A stretch of 64,000 nt of DNA, from positions 65,646,764-65,710,763 of the forward strand of contig NC_030683.2 of assembly GCF_000004195.4 (NCBI RefSeq). The letters run 5' to 3'. The notes under the pieces are model-generated. The model had not been told where the DNA came from, did not search any database, and worked only from the letters and a program-made list of their open reading frames with translations. This DNA comes from Xenopus tropicalis. Lineage: Eukaryota; Chordata; Amphibia; Anura; Pipidae. Both the position numbers and the translations under genes were made by a program. The number at the start of each line of letters is the position of its first letter. Within the stretch, counting starts at the first letter, position 1. Shown one piece after another: positions 1-11,500 of the stretch.

Positions 1-1320
1 ATTGTCATACGCTGATTAGCATACTCTGTGCAAATTTGTACATGTTCTTATAATTTACTGATGCCAAATGAGATAAAATGTTTGCTTTTACAGCAGGCCA
101 GTATATGCTATATTTGTTAGAGCTTACTAGACTTATTGTTATATAACGGCCCAAAGATTCTATTAAGGATATTGAGCTCTGGAGGGCAGCTTTAAAAAAG
201 TATAGCCTTAACTTGCAGATACGTTATTTCTTATGTAATACTATCAGATACAACCGCTCATCATTCAAAATAACATAAAGTAACTGCAAAGCAGGTACTT
301 GAAATGAAATAGAAATATATTTAGCACTTATTGTGGTCTTCACTTTTATGTATATTTGATAGGTGATGACTGCAGCTCCCTTCTATTTGTCCCTCTGTCT
401 GGGACCTAAACAATGAAGTATACTAGTAGGCAAGCTACAAGGAAGAGCAAAAAAAAGATAATCTGGTGTAGTATTTTAATAAAACCCATATGGCCTTTTA
501 AACACAAATTGGTGTAGCTTAAAAGATTGATATGTGGTGAGTCAATCTACTCACCAAATTGAATAAGGTACCAAGGCTCAATAAATCACTTCCACAAGGC
601 AGAACGTGGTTCCTTAATGGCTTGCCAAATTCATTATACAAAAGATGATTGAAAGCACACTCAGTGTAATATGTTAATTCATAGGGTAAAACGCTGCTGA
701 TCCCTCTGCCAAGGGTCAAATATAACTTACAGGTGAAAACACTGCAGCACAAGGATTGGAGTGCTGCAGCATGTTCATTTGGGAATCATAGCATACAGGC
801 TATTCACAAGTTTCCAGTTGGTATTATGCATTTAAAAATTAGAAGTTCTACGCATTTGGCATGCTAGACACCTCATTTCCTCAGGAACAAGTGCATGGAC
901 TTGTTAAAGGAATACTGTCGCGGGAAAACATGTTTTTTTCAAATCACATCAGGTAATAGAGCTATTCCAGCAGAATCCTGCATTGATATTCATTTTTTTA
1001 AAAACACAGATTATTTTATATTTAATTTTGAAATTTTACATGGGACTAGCCATATTCTTCATTTCCCATGGTGCCACAGCCATGTGACCTGTGCTCTGAT
1101 AAACTTCAGTCACACTTTACTGCTGCACAGGGAGGGGAGTGATATCACTCCCCTCCCTCCCCCCCCCCCCCAGCAGCCAATTAGAAGAACAATGAGAAGA
1201 TAGCAAGATAGCAGCTCCGAGTAGATATCAGAATAGCACTCAATAGTAAGTAATCCAAGTCCGGCTTGGGACTTCTCCAGTAACATGGGATTAGGAGAAA
1301 CAGTAGGTTATCTGAAAGCT
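1..1320. other. AT-rich non-coding DNA, no gene seen
   Basis: No exon with convincing splice sites and no recognisable protein is visible on either strand. It is either intergenic DNA or an intron of draxin, whose missing N-terminal exons must lie further upstream. The segment 1126-1320 resembles 26306-26490: both have gatatcac followed by a C-rich run, then agcagccaattag, and later aatccaagtccg. It is therefore a dispersed repeat fragment. A run of eleven or more C sits near 1159-1171. Confidence 0.6.
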
Positions 1321-1535
1321 ATTTGTAGCCCATGTTTTGTTGTGGCTACAAAACACCAGTAAATACTCTGCCATAGACAGTACTGGGAATTGTCTCTGCT
1401 AAAACACTCAAATCACATAATTGCTCATAAATACATACAATGGCATTTTGAACAATAAGGTAATTAGAATATTTATCAGAGGTTTAGCAGGGTATTTTCT
1501 GGTGTTTTGTAGCCACGACAAAACATGGACAACAA
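1321..1535. repeat. Small palindromic MITE-like inverted repeat
   Basis: Arms at about 1321-1363 and 1491-1535 are inverted copies. The left arm has gcccatgttttgttgtggct and the right arm has agccacgacaaaacatgg, with shared caccag/ctggtg further in. The spacer is about 125 bp. A foldback non-autonomous DNA transposon is the likely origin; no target-site duplication was fixed. Confidence 0.6.
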
Positions 1536-1862
1536 ATGGCACCTTCTGTCATTGCCCTTATAGCCACAACATACTTGCTCAATGTAATGATATTGTCAGT
1601 CAGGCCATAGTAGAATGATAGACGAAAAAACTAGAACAGTCTTATCTGTGCTTTTATAGATGGACTATCTTGTATCTACTTTGCCTTTGTGTGCTGAGAG
1701 AGGATTTGAGTATTATCTAACCAGGAATTAACTTATATACATACAGTAGCTTTGGGAGAGCCAATGTTGTACCCCATATTACTGCACTTTTGTATTTCAG
1801 TTAAATGCCAGTGAATTTGCTAAGAACATATCATCTTTAACTGCTAAAATGAATATCTAGGT

Positions 1863-2826
1863 CAGTGCTGTCCAACTGGCGGCCCGCGACCCCCCTCTGT
1901 GTGGCCCCCCACCTGTCTGGCTGCTTTGATGGCTTACCTTTGAGTAAGCTTTAAATGGTATCAGTACTGTGATTAACTGCCCCCCCCTGCATGGTTCTCA
2001 CCTCAGATTCAGGCTGTAATCAGGCTGTATTGTTTAAATATGTAATCCCATGTGTTGTTCACACCTTTTAATCTCTGCATTGTTCACCCCCTGCAGTGTT
2101 CACACCTCAGGCTCAGGCTGTAATCACCCCCCATTGTTCCCATGTTCACACCTCAGGAGCAGTAGAAACCCACAAATAATCCCTGCACACTACAAAAGGA
2201 ACATATACTGAGGTGATACTGCAATTAAAAAGTTTTTTAATATATAGTTATTGTGCAGACTGTAGGAGCAGTGCCAGCATTGTGTCACTGTAGGCTGCCT
2301 GTGTGTGCCATACACACAGGCATCATAGGGCAAGCAGAGTATGGCACACACAGGCAGGGTAGGGAAGGCAGAGTATGGCACACACAGGCCAAGTATGGCA
2401 CAAACCAGATAAGAATGGCAAACACAGTGAAAGTATGGCACATGCAGGCAGGGTATGGAAGGCAGAGTATGGCACACACAGGCAGGGTAGGGCAGGCAGA
2501 GTATGGCACACACAGGCCAAGTATGGCACAAACCAGCCAAGTATGGCACACAGGCAGGGTAGGGAAGGCAGAGTATGGCACACACAGGCAGGGTAGGGAA
2601 GGCAGAGTATGGCACACACAGGCAGGGTAGGGCAGGCAGAGTATGGCAGGTTTTTGCTGTACTACAACCATTAATACGGGTATGGTCATGTAATAACATG
2701 GGTGTGGTTTCAAGTGGGTGCGGTTTCAAAAAGGGGAGTAGTCAAAATTGGCTTCCATTATCGGCCCTCCACCACGGAGGTCGGAAAAATTCCGGCCCTC
2801 AGTACAACAGAAGTTGGACAGCACTG
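1863..2826. mobile_element. Non-autonomous hAT element with 8-bp target duplication
   Basis: The element starts cagtgctgtccaact and ends with the exact inverse, agttggacagcactg. It is flanked by an identical 8-bp duplication, atctaggt, at 1855-1862 and 2827-2834. Terminal inverted repeats starting CAG with 8-bp duplications are the hallmark of hAT transposons. No transposase is encoded; the interior is AT-rich DNA plus a minisatellite at 2305-2648. A C-rich motif near the left end (ggcggcccgcgaccc) and its counterpart near the right end extend the inverted repeat. Confidence 0.9.
2305..2648. repeat. Minisatellite of about 34 bp inside hAT element
   Basis: About ten imperfect copies of a unit containing gcagagtatggcacacacag followed by gcagggtaggg. 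Copies vary by deletion and by substitution of the gtatggcacaaacca form. The same unit occurs in inverse orientation at 24757-24935 and 25514-25562. The long frames read through it on both strands are repeats of the unit and not genes. Confidence 0.9.
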
Positions 2827-3154
2827 ATCTAGGTTAACAGAAGGAAAGGTAAAAGTGCCGGTTAGGCAGAGAGTTTTTAGCGATGACAGCCCCCTGGGCA
2901 ACGAGCCAGGGGGGCTGTCATGTCGGCCCTGCGAAGCGATCGTCGCAGGGCCGACCCCCAAGCAGCAGACGCATTCCCCCTAGCGCCGGCCCCCGGGATT
3001 TCCTGCTCCAGGACTGCAGCACCAGGACCAGGCAAGCTTCAGGACAGGTAAGGCTGTTTTATTTTGCATTTATACACACTTATACACACTTATACCCACT
3101 TACATACATTTACACACACACACAGCACACAATTTTGCAGTTTTTTTTGTTTTT

Positions 3155-3193
<39 letters not shown>

Positions 3194-3270
3194 CAAAACA
3201 CCATACAGTAGGCGCACTCCAGGGTCTTTTATATAAAATTCAAATCTTTATTTTCATACAGCCATCAGAT

Positions 3271-3306
3271 CAACGTTTCGGCTCTGGCCCAGAGCCTTTA
3301 TCAAGA
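3271..3306 (-). ncRNA. Degenerate hammerhead ribozyme-like motif in Penelope 3' end
   Basis: On the minus strand the order is TTGATAA, a GGCTCT/AGAGCC stem-loop (3280-3296), then GAAAC (complement of 3275-3279) and GTT. This follows the hammerhead plan CTGATGA, stem II, GAAAC, short stem III. Penelope-like elements are known to carry hammerhead motifs in their terminal repeats. Core positions C3 and G8 are replaced by U and A, which could still pair. Activity is unknown and probably weak or lost. Confidence 0.6.
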
Positions 3307-3445
3307 TACAAGTGGCCAGCATAAAACTTCTTTATAAATACACCCACAACATAGGGCGTGTCCCAACCCACCATCCCACACCTCCCCTTTAATTAAAGGG
3401 GAAGTATTGCTAAAAAGCCACAACAATAGTCAATGTACAATACCC

Positions 3446-5750
3446 TCAACGTTTATTGAGGAAACAACTAAACTGACACTGCTCATTAAGCCCCCTTGGA
3501 GCCAATGTGCCCAGCTTTTTGATCCAATACGTTTCTCGCTGCAATAAAATTCGGGCTCTATCCCCTCCTCGTCTAGGGACCGGGACATGATCAATCCCTA
3601 TAAATCTAAATGTTGGCAGTCTATGTCCCACTTCCAAAAAATGTTTTGCCACTGGTTTGATTGTTTTTTGATCCCGGAAGGCCGTACTTATAGCCGACCT
3701 ATGACCATCCATTCGAATACGAAGCGTTAAATCTGTTTTCCCAACATATGATAGCCCACATGGGCAAGTAATTAAATAAATTACATGAGTGGTCGTACAG
3801 GTAATATGGTGTTTAATATTAATTTTTTGTCCCGTATGTGGATGGTAAAAAAATGGGGCCGGTGCCATAAATCTACAAGAGGTACAGGTCGGACATCTAA
3901 AACAGCCTAACTTCAATGGTTTAAGCCACATTGACCCTTGTTTCTGATAGCTCCTAATCGGGTCTGTAGCTACTAGCAAATCACGCAAATTTTGACCCCT
4001 TGTAAAGGCCATAACTGGGGGTTTAGGGCACAATCTCGCAAGGTCACTATCAGCCTTAATAATGGGCCAATTTTCTTTTACCAATCTACTTATTTGGTCA
4101 GACGCCACATTATACCTAGTGGCAAAGATCAATCGATCTCTACTGGTACTTTCCTTGGGGATCTGTGAATTAACTCTCTCAATCGCCTTATCAAGGGCTT
4201 TACGCAATACCTTAGTTTCATACCCCCGTTCTCTAAACCTCTCCCACATTAGGTCAATCTGCTCCCTACATTTTTCTCCACTTGAGTTGTTACGTAATAC
4301 CCTACAAAATTGAGAAATCGGCAGGGCCCTTTTCAACATATAAGGATGACAGCTCGACCTATGTAAAAGTGTATTCCTATCTGTAGGCTTTCGAAAAAGT
4401 GAAAACTGTAGAGTCCCTTGTTCACGCCATACCTCAACATCCAAAAACTGTATTCTATCCTGATTACAGCAAGCAGTGAGCCTAATCGGTGTAGACAAAG
4501 CATTCAAGTTATCAATCATTGCGAAAAACGAGGTTTGATCTCCCCTCCAGACAATAAAGATGTCATCGATAAATCTTTTATAACATAATAGTCTACTGCC
4601 ATAATGTTGCAAAATGTTCTCCGTCTCATATTGATACATAAATAAATTTGCATATGCTGGAGCCATCGGAGCCCCCATGGCGGTTCCAGTCCTTTGGCGG
4701 TAGAATTTTTGTTCAAACCGAAAATAATTAAGATCAAGACACATTTCTAAAAGGGACACCGTAAATTGTATTGGAGGTCCATTATAGGCATCATTCCCCA
4801 CTATACTATCCCCAACAGCTCTGAGGCCTTCTGAATGTGGGATACACGTATATAGACTAGAGACATCAGCCGTTGCCAGGCATATATCCTCCCCACTAGG
4901 CAGACTAATTGCCCTGATGCATTCTAAAAAATGAGGAGTGTCTTTGAGGTAGGTGGTAGTTTTTTGAACCACTGGTTGTAATAGTCGATCTATATATAAT
5001 CCCAATGGGTGCAACAAGCTATCCCTAGCTGATACAATGGGCCTCCCGGGAGGGGGATTTAAGCCCTTATGCACCTTTGGCAAAGTATATAGTATGGGGC
5101 ATTTAGGAAAGTCCTGGATAAGGAAAGCCCTATCCCCTTCTGAGATCCATTTATTACAAAAGCTTCCTCCACCACCACATCAATCTTTCTCTTATACCAA
5201 ATCATAGGGTCAGATTTTAGACATTCATAAACATTAGTGTCATGTAATTGTGATAGTATTTCGCTTCTATAATCAACATAATCTAGAATAACAATACCTC
5301 CACCCTTATCGGCTGGTCTTATAATAACGTTACTATCATTTTGCAACGACTGTAATGCCTGTTTCTCACCATTAGACAGATTAGATTTGCGAGCATGCTG
5401 TGTCAAATTTGCAATACCCGCTTCTACAGCAGATTTAAATAATTTAATACAAGGATTAGAGGTTTTAGGGCAAAACAAGCTCTTAAGTCTAGGCCCCTGT
5501 GGTTCAGTTCTCACGTCCGTCTCATTCTTAAAGTAATCCTTGAGATCCAAAAGTCTTGTAAATTTAAACAACTCAATATCAAATTGAAAGGAATCAAAAG
5601 CTACTGTAGGGACATAAGACAATCCCTTACTAAGTAGTGTCCTTTCCCCCTCAGTCAATATATGTGAGGATAGATTAAAGATGGGTATAGTTACTTTCTG
5701 GGTGGCCTTCCCCTTCGCGGCCCTCCGCGTCGGATATCTTTTCCTCCTTG
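3446..5750 (-). pseudogene. Penelope-like RT / GIY-YIG endonuclease pseudogene
   Basis: Two overlapping minus-strand frames join into one Penelope-like polymerase. The upstream part (about 5750-5150) has ADKGGGIVILD, typical of the N-terminal region. The downstream 545-codon frame (5083-3446, readable upstream to about 5160) has the fingers motif KVHKG, the palm segment TADVSSLYT, AMGAPMAP, and the catalytic FIDDIF near residues 170-176. At residues about 432-450 it has VIYLITCPCG then YVGKT, a GIY-YIG nuclease signature. A single frameshift near 5150-5165 separates the parts, and the N-terminus is truncated next to the TA repeat. In this family the protein primes reverse transcription from nicked target DNA. 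The long intact second frame suggests a fairly young insertion. Confidence 0.9.
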
Positions 5751-5829
5751 GATGCCCATATATATATATATATATACACTTATATACACTCATATACACA
5801 CTTTTACACATGTACAAACATGTATACAC

Positions 5830-6100
5830 AAACTTTTTTTTTTTACCACTTTGTTTTTAGTTTCTTTTCCCTAAAAACTGTTTATTTTGACAGCGTGACT
5901 ATTGGCTTAGATATTCTGACCACTAATTACACTGTGGTGTGTCTTTTTATTGCATTTTTATCCCTGTATTAGTGTTCCTGATCTGTTTTTAGCATAGCTT
6001 TGCCATGTGTAACTTTGGTATAGAAAAATGACTTTACCTATTTTGAATTCATTAGAATGTGTACTTTCCAAAAATATATGTTTTTTTGTGGGGGTCTCTG
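5830..6100. other. Spacer within piggyBac-like element, before satellite repeats
   Basis: T-rich sequence following the CA-rich tract. Its position corresponds to 59640-60060 in the second element. No coding potential is seen. Confidence 0.5.
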
Positions 6101-7560
6101 TATAGTTAGGGGGTGTTACTGCACATAATACGCTGACAGGGGGCTCTGTGTGCAAAAGCTGAGTTGGCAGGCGAGAAATCCATATGCGCTATTTTCATTT
6201 TGGGGTCAGTACATACCGCAGACTTTGGTATATCTATGCATATTGGGCATCAAACTGTTCAGTAGGCCTTTGGTGTTCCTATTTGGGGTGATTTGCCTTT
6301 GTACGCAAGAAATTGTGTGAGATAAATGCGGCAAACTGCAACATTTTTTTTGCGATTTTCTGAAATGTCAGAATGTGTACTTTTCAAAAATATATGGTTT
6401 TTAGGGGTCATGCTACATTTCTGCAGCTTCTACCCCTCATAAAACTGCCATGTGTTTATGAATTAGGTTAAGGTAAGCCATAAAATTAGTGAGCACAAGG
6501 TATATTTGGGGGGTCTCTAAGTGCCATGTGCTTTGATAAAACTGTGTACAGTGGGCATCAAACTGTTCAGTAGACCTCTGGGGTTCATATTTAGGGTGTT
6601 TTAGCTTGGTACCTAATGCTATGTGGGAGATAAGATGGAAGAAGTGGAAGGTTTGAGGGGATTTTTGGAAATTTCATCAAAATTGCCAATTTTAGGAAAG
6701 CTTTGCGGCTTGGTACTTTGGAGTAGAAAGACATGGGTACCCGTTTTAGATTCGGGGGAATGTGTACTTTCCAAAAATATATGACTTTCTGAGGTGAATA
6801 TACTTTTTACTAGCGTTATCCCACATATAATGATGTAAATGTGTTGATTTTGCAAAAGCTGAAATGATAGATCATATGGGGTATGTTCACATTGGGGCCC
6901 CTACATGCCACATTCTTAGATAAACCTATACATATTGGGCATCAAACTGTTCAGTGGACCCCTGGCATTCAAATTCAGGGTGTTTTATCTTGGTACCTAA
7001 TGATACGTGGGAGATAAGATGCTGCAAACTGGAAGCTTTGAGAGGATTTTTGGAAATGTTATCAAAATTGCCAACTTTAGGAAAGCTTTGCAGCTTGTTA
7101 CTTTGGAGTAGAAAGACATGGGTACCCATTTTAGATTCGGGGAATGTGTACTTTCCAAAAATATATGACTTTCTTGGGGGAATGTACTTTTTACTAGCGT
7201 TATCCCACATATAATGATGTAAATGTGTTGATTTTGCAGAAGCTGAAATGACAAAAATGATTGATCATATGGGGGTATGTTCCCATTGGGGCCCCTACAT
7301 GCCACATACTTAGGTAAACCTATGCATATTGGGCATTAAACTGTTCAGTGGACCCCTGGCATTCATATTTAGGGTGTTTTATCTGGTTACTTTATGACCT
7401 GTAGGAGATCAGATACTATAGACTGGAAGCTTTGAAGCGATTTTTAAAAAATTTCACAAATTTTGATAAAAACCAATAACTTTAGGAAAACATTGCAACT
7501 TAGTAGTTTGGAGTAGACAGAAAGTTCTATCTATTCTGGATTTCCCAGAATCTGTTCTTT
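6100..7560. repeat. Diverged 394-bp tandem repeat, about four copies
   Basis: The landmark catcaaactgttcag or close variants occur at 6248, 6557, 6940 and 7334, giving spacings of 309, 383 and 394 bp. Between landmarks the units share tgtgggagataagatg, tagaaagacatgggtaccc and gaatgtgtactttccaaaa. The first interval carries a deletion. The units are more diverged from each other than those at 60060-63960. Confidence 0.88.
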
Positions 7561-8020
7561 CTAAAAATGTATATTTTCTGGGATAAACCTTCTGTTAGTG
7601 GAATTTTTGGCCTTGAAATCTAAAGTATGCAGCTTTCTGGAGCAATGCTTTGGAAATTTGGTATTGTACTGCCGGGAGTTTTTTTTACCTATACAAGTGA
7701 GAAATCTCCATAAAACTTTCCAAATCAGTTGTATTTTCATGCATAAAATAATTTTTGTTTCTGGTATGTGTGTTTATATTATGGAAAATAATATTTTTTT
7801 TTTACTTTTTTAGATATTTAGAAGCCTATATCTTGTTACAGAATTGGAATTACACAAAAATTCTGCCATATTTTAAAAGCTTAGGTTGTCCTGAAAAAAA
7901 CAATATATTGTTTTCCTGGGTAAACTAAAAGTCCCCCCGAGGAAAGGCCCCTAAATTGAAACAGTGCAAAATGTTCAAAAACTGTCTGGCAGTAGAAGTT
8001 CCACTTTGGTCCAAAACGGA
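7561..8020. other. Distal part of piggyBac-like element
   Basis: AT-rich sequence between the last satellite unit and the right terminal repeat. No gene is visible. It includes poly-T stretches near 7680 and 7795. Confidence 0.5.
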
Positions 8021-8408
8021 TGGCAGTGAAAGGGTTAAGCCTGATTTGCAACTAAACAACATGCACAGTGTTCATTTTCGTGTTTTGGATACAGTTGCAC
8101 CAGGCGCTGCAATTGTGTCTAGTGCATTGCCTTCTTGCAACCCCAATAACGCTGGAATTCTGGGGCAAAACGCTGCATTGTGGGGGAAAAAACATGCCGA
8201 TTATGCTCAAAATTTTGTTTTGCTTACTGTACTTGCAAACATACTGTACATGGGCCCTAATATTTCCTGAAAGGCTAGTTTTACTTAATCCTGCATACTG
8301 CTTTGTTTTCATTACTAGTAACAGTGTTCACTGATTCAGTCTTGTTTTGTAGGATCATGCATTTCTTGCTTCTGTTTTGCTCTTTAATCACAGTCTATAT
8401 GTTTTCAG

Positions 8409-8596
8409 GAAGAGGCTTTGAAGTGGAACCCAGTGGCCTTCTAAAAGAAGATTTAACCTTCAAAGGGCCTACTCAGTACACTTATTTGGACATGTTCTCA
8501 GGTGGTCCTACTGCCATGCTTCCCCAGAGTACAGCTAACCCAATGTTTATTAATGAGCAGCCTACAGCAGTGCTACAAACAGCTCGTCGCATGCGG
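8409..8596 (+). CDS. draxin: draxin exon (internal, first in window)
   Basis: The acceptor ttttcag ends at 8408 and the donor gtaaat starts at 8597. The first two bases complete a codon from the upstream exon; the exon then reads [15 protein letters not shown] onward and ends in phase 0. This is the poorly conserved central region of draxin, identified mainly by its splice continuity with the next exon and its GR-x-SGLLK resemblance to the mammalian protein. Confidence 0.85.
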
Positions 8597-11500
8597 GTAA
8601 ATGCTGTGTTATTATAGTATTTCACATATGTATGTATGGTTTTATGTACAATTTCCAGTGCCTTGTATGCAACAGTCACATTATTGTATGTGTTTCTTTA
8701 TGTGAAAATTTGCATTTATTATTGCAGTGTGTCTGTGTACATACATGACACAGTATCTTCAGCTTTGCATGTGTCAGTCTTCATTGAAGTTGGGTTTTTT
8801 TTGCATATAGAAAACACTATTTTTCAAGGAAGAAAAAGTTGGATCTTAGCCTTGGAGGACACTGCTTTGTTAAGACTCTTTTGACATTGATAATTAGAAA
8901 GTAAAATGGAGGATTTATACTAAGACCTCTCCAGGCTATTATACTCCAATTGCTTTGAAAATAGGCTCCATAATTCCATCTGAGGCCCATCTCTCAGCAT
9001 GTGCTAATGCCATCTGTTGTTTTTTTACCCTTGAAATCCAGTAAGAAAATCCTTATCAACATTAATGTTTTGTATATTGTTATTATAAATATACTTTATT
9101 TATACAGTGCTGACATGTTCTACACAGTATAGTGTTTTTTAGAAATTCTACATGATTCACATAAGTCTCTACACCAAAGGAGCTTACAGTGAAAGGTCTC
9201 AATCACATTCCCACACTTTGGTCAGTTTCATCAGATACCAGTTATCTCTCATTTGTATTTTTGGAGTGAGAAAACCAGTCTACCTGGGTGAAAAACACAC
9301 AGACACAAAGAAAACATACAAACTCCTTGCTGATAGTGTTCTGTCTTGAATCGTTACTAAGACCCCAGAGCAGCAAGGCTAACCACCATGCCACTTTGTT
9401 TTAGAAATAATTAAGAAAAAACACTATTTAAAAAAAAAAAAAAAAAAAAAGAAAGTAGAACCAAGATCATTACCTATAGGATAACCCTCATTGCCCCTCA
9501 ACAGAATGGCCTAACACATGCAAAAAAATTAATTGATCAATACCGAATCCCTGGACCTCTTGTTGTAGTAAATATTTTCTGCATATGCATATATTTTTAG
9601 TTACCTGTTCATGTGGATAAAGTAGGATAGGTGGTATTTGCATCAGGTTATCTGTAGTTGATTAATCAAAACTTTGATTGGCTAAAATCACAAATTTGAT
9701 TTTCAATTTCCAAAACTAAATAATTTTAATATAGAATATAAAAATATTGAATATAAAAAAATTGGCATATAAAAGCTGCCATGTTCAAATAGAAGCCATT
9801 GGAATTTGTATGAATTCACCTGAAATTAGCTACCTGTGAGTCTTTTTTTTATGTATTCAGTCTTATTTGGGAAGTGGTCAGTGTACTTACTGGGCTTAGG
9901 ATTGACAATTTTTTCTTTTGCTCTTATATACTTACTTGTAAAGTTTCTTGAGTAATTCAACTCTGAATTACTTAATATAGCTCTGTGATTTCAGAGAATA
10001 AGCACTGCAAGGTATTATGCTGCACAATGCAGGGGTAGTAATAAATAATGTCTTTATGCAATATGAAGATAAAAAGAACAACAGACAAGCAAGCCTGTTA
10101 AAAAAAGAAAGAAAGCTTAATCATCATTAATTTTAACGATAATGGGGGTGGGACATTTATCACTACAGGAAAAGTGCAAAAAAATCCAGGCACAGGGTAC
10201 AAAAGAGCCTTATGGCACCCCTTGGGAATTACAAAATGTCACCTAAATCACAACAATGCTCCCCACTCATCATTGGCATAGCCTGCGATGTCACTCACAA
10301 GAATAATGAAATCTTAACCTACATGATTAAAATTATGTACCTCAACACTGTTATACCTAAGCTACTTTGGTCATCATACTTACTGTATATACTTGAGTAT
10401 AAGCCGATCCGAATATAAGCTGAGGTACCTAATTTTACCAAAGAAAACTGCAAAAACTTATTGACTCGAGTATAAGCCTAGGGTGGGAAATGCGCCAGCT
10501 ACTAAGTTTCAATAATCAAATAATTATTTGAACTCTACATAAATATATAATGTGTATTGTAGTCAATTAAATGAAATACATAAACAGCATGGAGTTGGAG
10601 CCTAAAATAATTTTATTCACCCCCGTCTGGAAAGGTGTGCCCAATACTTAGAACTTCTGATAAAGCAGCTACTGTGAGCAAAGCACTGAATCTCCCACCA
10701 GAGCAGTGTTCTCAACTGCTGCTTGTCAGAAGTTCTAAGTAAAGATGGTTCAGTGTATGGGGGTTAGAAAAGTTTGCCTTAAAGTTTTCATTGTTGTACC
10801 TGTATATTTACCTGCCTGCCAAGCCTGCCAAGGAAGTGCTACGTTGCATTCAGGTGATTGCCAGTCAGCAACATGGAGCCAAATGAATGAATGGCCTAAA
10901 CTGGAACATATACCATTCCCTATTGATTGTATATAATACATAACATGTCTACTCATGCCTAATCACTAGGGTACAGACCACTAAGGAGCGAGTTTGTGCG
11001 CAAGCGCAACGAATGTGGCCAGTCGGATAAGTAATCCGATGCTGTCCTCAGTACTCGACTCGAGTATAAGCCAAGGGTTCCTTTTTAAGCACATTTTGGG
11101 TGCTGAAAAACTCTGCTTATACTCGAGTATATACGGTACCTGATTGCCTTATCCATTTCTCACATTGTTTTTAATTTTCCTTTGTTTTCTGCTAACAAAC
11201 TGGCTGGTATGCTAACTATTAGAGAATGTCTTAACTTGTAATGAAAATTTGATTAATAAAAATTAATTTAAAAAGTTGCAAAAAAAAAGCCTTATGGCAG
11301 GCAGTAAGAGAAGGGTTTCCTTGTGTCCATCAGCATTCTGCTCTGCATCTCACACCAGGTCCACTTTCCAGGTACGTTTTCCTGAAGGAAATATTTGAAT
11401 TATAATAATCAGGATCAATTATGTGTGCCTCAGATGCTAAGCACTAGGGCCATGGGCACAAGGAGCTTCTCTCAGCCTGTGTGTGCCATGGCCTAAGAGG

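Larger units (their letters stand above)
3195..5750 (-). mobile_element. Penelope-like retroelement, nested, 5'-truncated
   Basis: A minus-strand retroelement encoding a Penelope-type reverse transcriptase and GIY-YIG endonuclease lies inside the piggyBac-like element. Its 3' end, at lower coordinates, holds a hammerhead-like fold at 3271-3306. Both ends abut TA repeats, at 3158-3188 and 5758-5776, which suggests insertion into a pre-existing TA tract. The coding part begins directly next to the TA tract at 5750, so the 5' end is truncated. Confidence 0.88.
2834..8038. mobile_element. TTAA-flanked piggyBac-like non-autonomous element, copy 1
   Basis: The right end reads tggcagtgaaagggttaa, so in inverse it begins TTAACCCTTTCACTGCCA, a form typical of piggyBac-like termini in Xenopus. 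The left end is more decayed: TTAA at 2834-2837, then aaaagtgccgg. Next come a GC-rich segment with gcgatcg at 2935-2941, a CA-rich tract near 3070-3125, and, after the Penelope insertion at 3195-5750, the matching CA-rich tract at 5776-5830 and then diverged 394-bp repeats. The second element at 59039 has the same order of parts, which supports the reconstruction. No transposase frame is present. Kolobok also duplicates TTAA and is the alternative class. Confidence 0.65.

Noticed and set aside
2190..2832. Several overlapping cysteine/proline-rich frames on both strands
   Set aside because: They are translations of the 34-bp minisatellite and have matching frames on both strands.
1..8400. Upstream draxin exons including the signal peptide
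   Set aside because: No frame with a signal peptide or basic draxin-like region and a phase-1 donor was found; they are most likely beyond the window.
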